Source: Daedaleopsis sinensis
Lineage: Eukaryota; Basidiomycota; Agaricomycetes; Polyporales; Polyporaceae
DNA: 64,000 bases
Direction: 5' to 3'
NCBI GenBank assembly: GCA_033807695.1
Contig: CM066301.1
Span: 1,178,001 to 1,242,000, forward strand
Shown piece after piece: positions 1 through 11,818 of this stretch. Within the stretch, counting starts at the first letter, position 1. The number at the start of each line of letters is the position of its first letter. The translations under genes and the position numbers were made by a program. A model generated the notes under the pieces. The model was not told where the DNA came from, ran no database searches, and saw nothing but the letters and a program-made list of their open reading frames with translations.

Positions 1-953
1 TCGGATGACGCCGATTGCGCGACCGTGCAGGACGTCGTATCTTGCGCACAGTTTACTTAGTGAGCGCTTTGGTCGCGCTCATGAAAGTGACCGACATACC
101 GGCAGAAGAAACTGGAGAAGGCTTCCTGGACGACATTGTCTGCAGACAGCCGCTGCATGATCGCGTTGAGAGCGCGTTCTTGGAGCTCCTTCATCACGTA
201 CTGCGTGCCATGAAAGTTTTATTGAAGTAAGCCTATGAAATGCAACAGGTACATAATTGATTGACGAACCGCATCCGCAAGCCGATAGAGGGACTTCGGC
301 GAGCAAGCAGGATGGCCGAGAGACTGCGCTGTGCGCACTTGAAGTTGCCGCTGCTCGAGACCCTGAGATCGTAGGGGCAGAAAGTTGACCTTGCCAGTGT
401 ACAAGAAGAACACAAGGGCACGCAACCTATGATCAACAGGGTCCGGTGAGCCTCGCGATAGAGACCCATTGTGTACACTCACGTCCGGTGCGCCATGTTG
501 GGGATGACGATCTTTCGACAGCAGCTATCAATCGGAGGCTCAGCAGGACGGGTTCCGTCTGGTACATTCGAAAGAGGACTGGCGTCGTCGTCGAGATCAC
601 TGTCGGAGTCGTAGTCGTACTCGGATTCTTGCGCGGATTGTCGAATCTTTGGATCTTCGTTGTCACCACTCAAGGTACGGGATTCAGAGAATCCTGAGTC
701 CAGAACTGCAAATCAATGAGTTAGGTGCCTATCAGTGACGGAAACAGCCAGATGGGAACTCACCATTTGCGAAGTATTCTGTCTCTTTCAAGACGGATCC
801 TACAGCGAACAGAGGTAAGGGATGACCGATAGTGATGGTCCCGTCGGAATTGGTCAGCTTCTGCGAGAAAGCAAACAGACAGACATCTTGGAAAGTGCCC
901 GGGCTCAGTGAGGCCACTAGAGCCTTCTCTAGGATCGTCAGTGGTTCACTCAT
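1..953 (-). CDS. BTB/POZ-domain protein, copy 1 (3' end outside window)
   Basis: Five exons fit GT-AG rules and phase: 953-764, 705-483, 426-270, 200-100 and 40-1, running off the window edge. The protein opens with a BTB-like start (ALVASLSPGTFQDVCLFAF). An acidic insert (ESEYDYDSDSDLDDD) and the segment IVIPNMAHRT follow, then the BTB core (LRALVFFLYTGKVNFLPL) and the helix block PKSLYRLADAV. BTB proteins usually dimerise and act as Cullin-3 adaptors or transcription cofactors; which applies here cannot be seen. The same architecture, intron positions and phases recur in a broken copy at 25298-27259, so this is a dispersed paralogue family. The ATG at 953 is chosen because it precedes the BTB start directly. 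The intron 3 donor is GTTCGT, slightly unusual. This copy shows no frameshift. Confidence 0.75.
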
Positions 954-1990
954 GCCAAGAGGTGGGTAGTATGTCAGATAGAGTGAACTTGTCGGGCTCG
1001 CTTATGAGTTACCACGTCAGCAAAGCAGTATTCTCCTCGATGAGTACAATCACCGGGCAATAACCTTGACACAAATTGTCAACGACCCGTAACCCAGGCC
1101 GCTTTGTGCGGGTCTCGAGGCAAGGCCTTTCCTGCCAAACTCGTGGGTGTGCAACCCAAATGGTGAAGGGCGGCATAGGAATGGCGTTCCCGACCAAGCA
1201 GTCGTGCGAGACAATCCATGTGGTGGCCGACAACTGATCGTGCTTGATCCGGGCATGCACGGCCAACAGCTAGTCTCTGATACTGATAGTCCTCCACTGG
1301 TGTCCATCCCACGTGAGCGTAGAGTAGAATGAGCGCGTGGATAAGGATGCCAAAGCAGCGGCAAGCCTCTCGGTGGCACTCGTCACGCTCACACGCTCAT
1401 CACTTGCTAGCCGTCCAGATGAAGTCGGATTGGCGAGACGAGTACAGGTCGTCACTGGTCTACAGAGGTCGGCACTTCCTCCGGCCTGCTTAAGTGCAAG
1501 AGGGATCGCTGGTGGTGGAACTGCCGCGGCGAATTTGAGTTCCTACAACAATAAGTGCATACGATGATTTTACCTCGTTCTTTACGGCGCGCGAATGAGA
1601 GCGCATTCACATTCACGTTCGCGGACGAGCTGCTTGTACCTGCGGGACACGAACCGTGATTGCAAAAAAAAAGAGGCAAGGCCAAGTTTCGGATCTGTAC
1701 TTTTCCAGCGAGTCAAGAGGTCCCAGCCACAACCACGCAGCAAATAAAGGACTTTCAAAGTTCCCAAACTGAGGCCATTTCGAGTCGGAGACGGGGTGCG
1801 GTGCAGATTAAGAGGACACTGCGGTCGCGGCGCAGCGCAAGCAGCCACGGAATGCTGCGGTGCTGTGCTGGGGAGGCGCCCATGTCACGACACGCGTCTT
1901 TAACATGACCGCGCGCAAGTGGCCCGAGTGTGCTCATCGTTCCTCCTTCTTCTTCCATCACCCTCTATTCTCCCCTCCCAATCTCCAGCC
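954..1990. other. Intergenic region between divergent BTB and dynamin genes
   Basis: About 1 kb lies between two divergent start codons. Several ORFs of 60-110 codons overlap in different frames, but none shows a recognisable domain or consistent splice structure. The last 60 bases before 1991 are pyrimidine-rich, as expected for a fungal 5' leader. I see no RNA gene or repeat. Confidence 0.5.
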
Positions 1991-4900
1991 ATGGCATCCT
2001 CAGGACTTGGCACCGAAATTGTCAATGTTGTCAACAAGCTTCAAGACGTATTCTCCGCCGTCGGCACGTCCGCATCCCAAATAGACCTTCCGCAGATATG
2101 TGTACTCGGAAGTCAGAGTAGCGGGAAGAGTAGCGTGTTAGAGGTGCGTCGTCCTTACAATCAACTGAAATATTATCTGCTTAGCCAATCCCGATGTGTA
2201 GAATATCGTTGGGCGGGATTTTCTGCCTCGAGGAACGGGTATCGTGACCAGGCGACCGCTGGTGAGTGGCATACAATCAGTTTTGTGGCCCGTCCATACC
2301 CCCCACTTCCCATCGGACACATTCCATTCTGTCCGTAGCCATACACGATGAGCATCTTGAGTGCTCTCCGGATATCTTGCGACTGTGTCAGTGTGTGGTT
2401 TGATGAGCCGAGGTCAAGCACTAATATTTAGGGAGTAGCACGGGTATACTACTTGAGGCATATCCGTACCCATACCCGCGCAAACCCGTACCTGTGACTA
2501 TATCGCAGACAGCCTGTCCCTTGCTGGTTACATTTCACATGCGGTATGTAACCAGCATGGGACTAAGGTGTATTGTTGAGTGCTATGCAAAACACATTTG
2601 GCCAATGAACCGAACGCGAACAGGATGTAACACCGTCGCCGGCATGCTGAATCCGCGCACGACTGTCCTGCATCAACACCCATAATCTGTTCTCCCACTG
2701 TCTTTCATAACCAGTCGACGTCTCATGTCTGACGCCAGAACATGCTCACACGCGAACGCTATAGGTTCTCCAACTAATCAACCGGAAATCCACTCAATCC
2801 CAGCCAAATGGCACTGGTATGTGACCTGATGTCGGAGGTGTGGACGCAGGCTTATCGAAAGTTAGCCAAACCTGAGGGCGAGGACTTGAAAGCCGGGAGC
2901 GACGCGAATGCAAACGCTGACGAATGGGGCGAGTTTTTGCATCTCCCTGGCCAGAAATTCTACGACTTCAATAAGATTCGAGAAGAAATCGCACGCGACA
3001 CGGAAGCCAAGACTGGCAAGAACGCGGGCATCTCGCCTCTCCCGATCAACTTGCGCATCTTCTCTCCCAACGTCCTCACCCTTACGCTCGTAGATCTGCC
3101 CGGTCTCACCAAAGTACCAGTCGGAGATCAGCCCCGGGATATCGAGAAGCAGATCAGGGACATGTTGCTCAAGTATATCTCAAGGCCCGCGTGTATCATT
3201 CTCGCCGTCACAGCTGCAAACACCGATTTGGCCAACTCGGATGGCTTGAAGCTCGCGCGGGAGGTGGACCCAGAGGGTCAACGAACGATCGGTGTCTTGA
3301 CCAAGGTTGATTTGATGTGCGTATGGTATTGTCCGACGACAATGAGAGCTCGCTAAACAATGGCTCTAGGGATGCCGGTACTGACGTTGTCGACATTCTG
3401 GCCGGTCGCGTCGTTCCCCTACGACTAGGCTATGTGCCAGTCGTCAACCGTGGTCAGCGTGATATCGACCACAACAAGTTGATCAGCGCTGCCTTGGAGG
3501 CTGAACGGAAATTCTTTGAGACTCATCCATCGTATTCGAACAAGGCGCAGTATTGCGGTACACCTTTCCTCGCCCGCAAGCTCAATGTGGTGCGTATATG
3601 TCCTCTGGGGACGGTGGCGAACCGTTCACGTTGCTCTCCAGATCCTTATGGCCCACATCCGGGCCACTTTGCCTGACATCAAAGCTCGTATCTCGCAACA
3701 ACTGCAGAAATACAACGCAGAGCTGCAAACGCTCGGTGGCCCGATTGGCGAGAGCAGTTCTTCAAGCGTCGTCTTGTCCGTGATCACGGAGTTCTGCTCG
3801 GAGTTCCGAACAACAATCGACGGTGGTAACTCGAATGATTTGTCGTTGAACGAACTTTCTGGCGGTGCTCGTATCAGCTTCGTCTTCCATGAGTTGTTTA
3901 ACAACGGGATCAAGACTATCGATCCGTTCGACCAAGTGAAGGACGGTGATATCCGCACTATTCTGTACAACTCCTCGGGTTCGACGCCTTCGCTCTTCGT
4001 CGGCACGCAGGCATTCGAGATTATCGTCAAACAGCAGATCCGGAGACTAGAGGATCCATCGTTGAAGTGTTGCCAACTGGTCTATGAGGAACTTATCCGC
4101 ATTCTTGGACAGCTGCTCCAGAAGATTGTGAGTGCCCAGGTAACCTGCTCCTTGAGATCTTGCTCACTTCCTCTCAGCAAGCCTTTAGGCGGTTCCCTGC
4201 CCTTCGGGAGAGGTTCTATTCGGTGGTTGTAAACTTCTTTAAGACCTCTATGAACCCAACAACCAAGCTTGTCTCCGATATGGTTGCGTAAGTGTCTAGC
4301 ACGCGTTCCAATATGGCACCGGTGGCTTACGGTGTGCCCTCAGCATGCAAGCTTGCTATGTCAACACGACACACCCTGACTTCCTCAACGGACATAAGGC
4401 TATGTCGATTGTTACCGAGCGGCTCAACGCCAACAAGCCTCAGCAGCAGATCGACTCGAAGACTGGCAAGGTGTCGGGCGCGCAGCTGAACAACAACCGC
4501 GATCTTGACGTGGACGTCAAGGAGGAACCGAGCTTCTTCGGATCCTTCTTTGCGAAGAACCAGCCAAAGAAGAAGGGCGTCGCGGTCATGGAAGCTGTGA
4601 GTCCGAGCGAGTCGGGGATGTGCAGCCAGAGCCGATATTGATTATGCCGTGTCAGCCTCCCCAAGTCATCAAGCCCCAGGCTGCGCTCAGCGAGCGTGAG
4701 ACGCTGGAGACCGAGGTCATCAGTGCGTCTTTTGGTAACACGCCTCGTGTCTATACAAACTCACCGGCGGTTCTCGTCCCGTGCAGAGCTCCTCATCCAC
4801 TCGTACTTCAACATCGTCAAGCGCGAGATGATCGATATGGTGCCCAAGGCCATCTCGCTCACGCTCGTGAACCACTCCAAGGAGAACCTCCAGCGCGAGC

Positions 4901-5098
4901 TCCTGCAGGAGCTGTACAAGCCCGAGGTGCTCGAAGACCTCCTCAAGGAGTCCGAGTTCGTCGTCACCCGCCGCAAGGAGGTGGTGTCGATGGTCCAGGC
5001 GCTCAACAAGGCCGAGGAGTACGTGCACACTTTCACTTGTTGTGTCATACCGATCATGTCTCATGTGTTTTCGCACCAGGATCGTGGCGAGCGTGTAA
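1991..5098 (+). CDS. vps1: Dynamin-like GTPase, Vps1 type
   Basis: Large GTPase that drives membrane scission in vacuolar sorting and peroxisome division. Exons: 1991-2143, 2202-2261, 2765-2816, 2866-3316, 3370-3589, 3642-4127, 4178-4287, 4344-4596, 4656-4722, 4787-5018, 5080-5098. The N-terminus carries [19 protein letters not shown] (P-loop G1). Next come the dynamin signature [17 protein letters not shown], the G3 motif [14 protein letters not shown] and G4 (LTKVD). The middle domain follows, and the GTPase effector domain ends in KAEEIVASV-stop, the usual Vps1 terminus. Length, about 700 residues, fits the family. There is no PH or proline-rich domain, which separates it from classical dynamins. 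Vps1 is preferred over Dnm1 because of the opening VNKLQDVF...IDLPQI. Intron 2 is 503 nt against about 50 nt for the others. Confidence 0.93.
2522..2557. repeat. 12-bp hairpin in long vps1 intron 2
   Basis: TGCTGGTTACAT (2522-2533) is repeated as its exact reverse complement ATGTAACCAGCA (2546-2557) around a 12-nt loop. It sits in the middle of the unusually long second intron of vps1. It may be the core of a decayed small foldback element; no target duplication is evident. Confidence 0.6.
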
Positions 5099-5529
5099 GC
5101 TCCACTTTCAAGGGCCGGCGTTGGCCAGGATTCGGCTCCGGAAGGCGGGCGCAGTCGGACGGACAGGTTTCCGGTGTGCTTTCGTGTTGCATATGCGTAC
5201 TCTACAATACCCTCCTGTATACATTCCCCTTTGGCGTATCCTAGATGATGTCTTCTATCCCGGCACCCATCTGATGCTGGTGGGTGCGGTTGGCGGTGAT
5301 GCGTCCGTTCCGTGTCGATGCAGAAAGGATCCGGAAGCAGATCCGCGGAGTTTATCGAGACGGACTTTCTCCAGGTGGGTCCCTCCTCCCCAATGCGCAT
5401 GCGTTGCTCGGTTTGATGGTTGTTCACAATTGTCGCTACAGGGCTCTGCAGACGCCTGCGGATGTGCTGACGGATCCGGAGCGTTTTGTGCTTTGTGCTC
5501 GTCGGTGCCTGTCGTTCCGTGACAGGACC

Positions 5530-5812
5530 TAGTCTCGTAACCAGACGGTATAGGGAGGGCTCTCTGTTTGGGAGGCGGAGATCGAAAAACCCAAACACAG
5601 AACCGTCCTATAACGTCTGGTGAACTTCGTATAGATGGGTGGGGGTATCCCAAATATAGCGCTCGAGGAGGACTATGACGCAAGCGCTCTGAGGGGATAC
5701 CCCCACCCCTCTATACGAAGTTCACCAGACGTATAGGAACTGTCCTGTGCTTGCGTTTTTCGCACTCCGATGCCCCTTTCGGACAGTTCCTATACGTCTG
5801 GTTACGAGACTA
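5530..5812. mobile_element. Foldback MITE with 9-bp target duplication
   Basis: A 283-bp element is bounded by perfect 18-bp terminal inverted repeats (TAGTCTCGTAACCAGACG at the left end). It is flanked by the 9-bp direct repeat GACAGGACC (5521-5529 and 5813-5821). Almost the whole length folds back: 5617-5653 pairs with 5691-5728, and the outer part, containing CGAAAAAC and CACAG blocks, pairs as well. The motif CCTATAACGTCTGG / CCAGACGTATAGG recurs four times. No coding capacity. A 9-bp duplication suggests a Mutator-like (MULE) parent, by family knowledge only. Confidence 0.85.
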
Positions 5813-6549
5813 GACAGGACCATGTCAAGTTGAGAGCTCGTTTGATAGTTGTTATGGCCTTTCCTGACCGGCACCTCAGATACTGCATCGGGACGAGCCG
5901 ACGAGAAGAAGGCATGCGTCGCATGGGGAAATGTTCGTCGTGTCTGGACTTTGAGGATCTCGAATTCGACTATGGTGAGTCGGTGGGTGATTATGATTAT
6001 GCCGCACGCGCGGTTTCATCCTGCAATAGCCCCTGGCTTCCTCGGCTTGCGACTCAGATGTCGCCGTTTGTTTGCCGCAAGGTCCGTCCTCAGACCCTCA
6101 CGCTTCGAGCGCAACGGCTACAACTAGGATCGCAGCAAGCGACCACTGCCGTACAGGTCCTGGGAACGCAGACGAGCGGACGAGCGGACGAACAGGTTAC
6201 AGCGGATGAGATCAAGGTGTGGCTCGCGTGCCACCTCGGGGGCACGAGCGTCCGTGTTCTCTGACCTGGGCCAGGTGAAACCCGGACCGGATGCTGGGTG
6301 CACGCCGCTCGTCTGCTGCCCTCGATGCGTGATGCGCGGTGTACTGGACTGCAGCCGATCAGTGAGTGACGGCCACGACCCACACCGGACGTTCTGAACG
6401 ACACGATCACCGTGACGATGTCAGGTTCAAGTCAGGTGTGGCATGTCCTGGCAGGCATGCCCCGTTTGCTTCGAGTCTGCGTTGTTTGCACTGGCAGACA
6501 GCATGTCGGCTTGTCTGTCTCCAACGCGATCCTCAGCAGATACACAAGC

Positions 6550-6586
6550 GACAAGCAACGAGCAACGAGCAATGAGCAATGAGCAT
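6550..6586. repeat. Heptamer minisatellite
   Basis: About five tandem copies of a 7-mer (AACGAGC / AATGAGC) lie in the gene-free stretch downstream of vps1. No other feature overlaps. Confidence 0.7.
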
Positions 6587-7423
6587 AGATAGGTGCAGAT
6601 TACGGGAGGTTTCGAGTGCCACTGCTGCGCACGAAACGCCGTGCTTCCTCAGTCTGAGACTGGCAGAACCGAGCGGACCTCTTCAGCTCGTTGTAGTCCA
6701 CAAATCTGCGGGCCGAGAATTTGCGCGGCTCGCGCCGCATACGAGTACAAGGACATGTGTAGTATGGAACTCGCTGCGGTTCTGCGATCGTCCTTGTACT
6801 TGCTCGCAATGGGCATCCTTGTATTGCGAATCCGAGGATCTTCCTGGTGTGGGCCGTGGCCCTAGAAGCTTGGAAGTGGACAATGGCAACGCGCTAGAAG
6901 ATTATCAGGCTGGCGACGCCCGTAGGGTGTTTATAGGTATCGATACATGGCTTGTACGAGATGGTCATATGTGCATTCATAGTACGAGCGCGTATGTAAT
7001 AACGTGGACATGGTCCCGGGGGAGTGATGGGTATGAAGTGAATTGCTAAGGACAAAGGACGCCAGGCGCGATATAAAGATAGAATTAAGCGTGGTAATGA
7101 TGCGGTGGGGAGAGCTGATGCTACAGTGGGTGGATGTGTCTAGAGATGAATGCTGATGCTACAGTGTGTGCAATGGACGGAAGCGTGCGGTCATAGAATG
7201 GACGGAGAGCGGGGAACGTGAAGTGCTCGGACATGTGGAGACGTGGAAGCATGCAGGGCTTGTCCCGGCGGGCCATGGGATATGCGAACGAAGAATGCGG
7301 AACAGTGTGGATGCAGGGACGGGAGCAGCTGCGAACAGGCGGGGAACGCGACGGAGCGGCGAGGGATGGGAAGCGAAGAGACACCGGGCGTGAGAGGGGC
7401 GTAGGGTTTAGAGCGTCGCGTGC

Positions 7424-8216
7424 TCAGTCCTCGAGGAGGAAGTCCCAGTCGATGGCGACCTCGGGGCTGCGCTTCGAGCACCAGCCCAGGCCGAAGGCGC
7501 GCTTGCACACCTCACGGCAACGTGTTTCGGGCTCGCCGCGGTGGATGTCCCACATGCGGAATGTGACGGGGCCTGCGGTCTCGATGACCACCTCGTCCTC
7601 GTCCCAGGGCCCCGAGCCAACGTTGAGTGCGCCGCTTGCGGGGTACTTCTCGTTGTCGACTGCTTGCAGACGACCATCGGAGACATAGATCTCGGAAAAG
7701 CGGTATGCCGTGTGGTCTGACATGGAGATGACGGAGGGACGGCGGGATTGGGTGAGGCAGACGTTGCGCATGATGCGGTTCGTGAAGCCTGCGGAGAAAG
7801 AGACCTTCTTGCACGAGGAGGAGCGGTGGATGTGGCCCTTGAAGTCAGAAGGGAGCCAGATCGTAACCCCGGACGTCGTGGCGGAGTGGACCTCGAGCTT
7901 GAATTTGGTTGTCCGTGTGGGCGTGAATTTGCGACACTAAGCGAACAAGGGGTTAGCAGGTCGTCGAAATGAAGAGGAGACAGAGACATACCACTTTGAT
8001 CTTCAAAGGAGCATCGGAGTCCGTCCCAACGTACATACTGAGGCGGTGGTCATACGGCTGATTGTGTGCGCGGTAGTGGGGGAGGAGGAGAGAGACGTCG
8101 ACGGCACGGTCGTCGCTCTCGAGAGCAAAGTCGTATGGGGCTCGCTCGCCTGCGCCCTGGAACTTGACGCGATGAGAGCCGCAAGGCTGCTCAAGAAGAA
8201 GACTGTCTGTGCTCAT
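7424..8216 (-). CDS. Conserved fungal protein of unknown function (possibly DUF7330-like)
   Basis: Two exons, 8216-7992 and 7936-7424, separated by a canonical 55-nt intron (GTATGT...TTAG), encode 245 residues. The start MSTDSLLLEQP is the first ATG after a stop. There is no signal peptide or membrane segment. The protein is beta-rich, with blocks such as TKFKLEVHSATTSGVTIWLP, SAGFTNRIMRNV and PVTFRMWDIHRGEPE, and it ends in acidic residues (DFLLED). The arrangement of an SDFKG block, an AGFTNRI block and a C-terminal VTFRMWD block recalls a beta-sandwich family of unknown function in agaricomycetes (DUF7330). That assignment is from memory and not verified. No catalytic motif is visible. It is convergent to vps1 across 2.3 kb. 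Confidence 0.7.
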
Positions 8217-11200
8217 GGGATATGACCCCTACCGAGATTGTGAGCTCGTCTTCTTATAGGGTGGCAAAACAGTGGTAGCGACTTACATGTGAGCAAATGG
8301 AGGAGGACATAATCGTTGGGCGTAATATAATGTCAGACCGAAGCGACCGGTGCGGAGGATAGATCAGTAACGGACTGATCTGTCACAGGAGGAGGGAGGT
8401 GGGGGGATCTGGTGGCCAGATGGGAGAACCGGGGTGTACTTAAGAGCACGGGGAGGGGTTGCATACTGCCTTGTCCCATATATGGCAATTGTTGTCTTAG
8501 CCGCATGAGCGCCTATGGCGCTTGAGTCTACGTTCCGTGTTTGGAAAACAAGGGGCTGTACGTTTTCCTTTTCGTCGCCGACCCTCCTCGAACCTGGCAT
8601 CAGGCCCGCCCGCCATGGCGCAGTGTAACATCTCTCGTTGGTCCTTTCCCGCCTCTCGCCGATGCGCATCACTGATCTAGATACGTTTCCGATCAGACAC
8701 TCAGCTCGGGATAGTATCTGAGTAACAAGTAAGTATGTCCTTCGAGTTCGTCGATATTCCGGATACGTTTACATCGATTGCCACCGCGTCCAGAACAATA
8801 GAACGCGTGTCAGCGCTCCATAGACTGCAAACCCACGCCATACCGTATGGCGCGTGCGTGGCCAGTCTTCGAGACGCTCTGCACAACGCTTCCGCAGCGC
8901 GGAGGACAAAAGAGATCCCACGATCGGTCGTGTGTGGTAAGCCAACAATGTATAACCCAAACTAACCAACAACAGATCTGCCTATGTTCCTTGACCCGGC
9001 GAGCATCCACATGACGGTCCCATTGCCTCTCCCGAGCGCTGTGCCGGTACTCCGTGTTGCCTGCTGGCAGCGGAGCAGTTGCATGCAAGCAGCACTGCAC
9101 GGCGCGCGGTGTGTGGACCGTGGCCCGGAGTACCGAGACCGGATATACTGCGGCTAGCGCTGGCGCTCGAAACCTTCGTGCTCGTCCCGGGCGGGTGCCA
9201 CCGGTGTTTGTTGCTCAGTGGCACCCTGACATGAGCGCTCCTCGACAGTATGCCAAACTGTCTGGTCGGACGGTAGACAAGACATCAATTTGGTTGCCGC
9301 TTCCCAAAGCTTCGCTGATGTTTTGTCCTCAGGACGCAAAACAGATCTAGATGGTAGTTATCTCCTTCCTGAGTCAGAGTGCACAGTTGAAGATCAATGC
9401 ACGGAGTGCCTACTGCGATCAACGTTAAACCATACGAGTTTGCGGCGGCGGCGGCAAATGCGATGCACCAAGTATAAAGCACGGGGGTTACAAGAATGTG
9501 TTATGTACGGCCGGACTGTATCAGGCATGTGTTCCTGACGTCTGCGACAAAGACACCGTCACCCTCCAGTCGTTGCAGAGAACTCCTGACGGAGTACTTA
9601 CACCTTTGTTTCAGTGACTGCTTTTCCGTATGGCCCGAACAAAGCATGTTCCAATGACGAGCTCGTTTTCCCTCAGACACTGGCGCCTCACGCTGTCCGA
9701 CTGGCATCGGGCTCCAGTCCCAGCGTCCCGCCTCGTCCCGCCTCGTCCCGCCCCGTCCCGCCCCGTCCCGCCCTATCCCGCTGTACGCGTACATATCTTT
9801 GTCCCATCGGGGTCCGAGGTAGGAAAGTGTAGGAACACCAGAGAACACCAGACGGCCATGCGAACCTACCCGAGATCTGATCCCAGTAAGATACAGCGCA
9901 CCCGACGTCTGGAAACTCGAATGATGCTTGAACTCAACAGCCTCCCGGTATCTCATCGCATTGCCGACGAGGGGCGGATCTGCGACGCTTTGGCGCCGCT
10001 CCCTGACGCTCCTCGGGTTACTTACTTATTTTGCCAAGCCCAGGACCGTCGTCTACCGTCGTCCAGACACCGGCCGCCTGAAAGTTGAAACGAGTGAGCA
10101 TCCGTTATGCGTTAGAGTTGACGGCTGAAGCGGGTGATGCTGACGGTCTCTTCGGATGCTTCGGATTGTTGATGTGACTTCACGAGCCATGGTTTGAAGT
10201 TTCGGACGACCGGCCCCATGCGGGAGTGCCACTCGTGGTAGCGATAACACACGGAATTCCTGCAATGCTAGGAAAGCTTGAGAGATGTCAAGGATGTGTG
10301 CTGAAGGAGAGTATTGTGTGGTCGCAGGAAGAATGATAGCCTTCAGTGAAGTATGGTGTGTCCTGCTAGTACTCGAATTAAAATGTGAATCTGGAATGGA
10401 ACGTCAACATACTACATGCATACGAACGTGCAGACATCTCCGCCGAAACACCTAGCATAGAGCTGCTTGAGAGGTCCAGGGTCTGGCCGGGTGGTGCTGT
10501 CCTTGCCTCCGATACCGCCGGCGAAATGTGCTGTGGCTATGATGTGACGCTAGAACGGGCAGTCTCGAACACCCGCTTGCACCCTTGGCCGACGGCGACA
10601 TCCTGAACGTGGTTGAAGCTCAGTGCGCTCTGTGTACGGCGGGAGACCACGCACGACATCCGCCGCCGCCCTGAGACCGACCGGGAGCCGCATGCCGATT
10701 GATCCTCGACCGTTGGACGTTTGGCAGTCAAGATTCTATAGTATCATTGTCAAAGAGAGTATGATTATCATCAGCGAGGGACATGACGCGGCACGAGATA
10801 TCGTGACCCGTAACTCCAATAGCGCACGTATGGCTGTTCATACGTTCATGCACTCTGGATGAGCGTCATGATGGCTTTGCCGGTCAATGAGACTCGTGCG
10901 GTCGCGCGACAGGATAGGACAGGCAGGATGAGGCTAAATGTCCTGGCCGATGCGGCATCACCATGCTTCGTGCGGGCGTGATGTAGGCGGGACCGTGACC
11001 GCAGATGCGTCGGCGGCTGGCATAACGCTGCGGCGAAGTCCACTGTCCGAGACCTCCGAGTCAGTACGGGTTCTGCTGTCGGAGAGAACAGCGTTGACAT
11101 GCTCACCTCAACCCATGTCAAAGGTACAGCACTTCGGTCCACGAGCACGTCCATGCTACAGCGCAGTCTAAGTGTGGTTAGTGTGACTGCCCGAGGGTAT

Positions 11201-11818
11201 GAGTATCGCCGAGCCTGGTGAACACATGACGGCCCGGCAATGCGGGCAATTTGACTTTGCAATGGAAGGTTCGTATCAAGGATAGATATGCAACGTTCGC
11301 ACTCGGGGAGGGGGGTTCGGAATTATGGCATGGCAGTGAGGGGGCGAGCGCTGGCGCGCGTCGATGCTGAGAAGACTGTCGCGGTCCCCTCCCGGCGACG
11401 AGGAACGGGTGGTGACTGCGTGTGTTGAAAGGCTTGATGCGACGACCAACTCAGCCGTCAGAGTGATGTCGAGACGCCGTCCAAGACCGGGGCGCTGCGT
11501 GTCGGTTCGAAGCGACGGCGTTGTGCGGCGTTGGTACATACATACCACCCGCGGTGATGCGCATGGCGGCGAAGGGTGCGGTTGTAGTTGATGTCTAGAG
11601 GCTGATGCGCCTAGGCGCTCCGTGCACACGAGCTGCTGCGTCCCCCATGATGTCGGACTGTCAGGATCATGGTCGGGGAGGGAGTGAACACGGGAAGTCT
11701 ATAGTTACAGTGCTGTGCGTGAGGATACACAAGGGACATAGGAGCTACATACAGATGCCAGATAGCGGCCGAAGCGTCAAACCCGAGCGGTGGGGGATGT
11801 GATCGGACGTCCGGGCGG
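8217..11818. other. 3.6-kb gene-poor stretch
   Basis: No ORF here shows a domain, codon pattern or splice structure I would defend, on either strand. It contains the 10-bp minisatellite at 9723-9780. The sequence looks like ordinary unconstrained DNA. A long non-coding RNA cannot be excluded from sequence alone. Confidence 0.45.
9723..9780. repeat. 10-bp GC-rich minisatellite
   Basis: About six head-to-tail copies of a decamer of the form CGTCCCGCCY. The third position of the spacer varies (T or C) and the last copy is degenerate. The pyrimidine-rich strand is the plus strand. Confidence 0.85.

Larger units (their letters stand above)
5099..7423. other. Intergenic region downstream of vps1
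   Basis: About 2.3 kb lie between the vps1 stop and the convergent gene ending at 7424. It holds a MITE (5530-5812) and a heptamer minisatellite (6550-6586). A 15-bp direct repeat GCTGATGCTACAGTG occurs near 7114 and 7152. The 60-160 codon ORFs here lack recognisable domains, and I do not support any gene. Confidence 0.5.

Noticed and set aside
4720..5598. 292-codon minus-strand ORF
   Set aside because: It is antisense to the 3' exons of vps1 and continues into non-conserved sequence; it is a shadow of codon bias.
8217..11818. Several 60-150 codon ORFs in the gene-poor stretch
   Set aside because: None has recognisable motifs or consistent introns on either strand, and several overlap a minisatellite.
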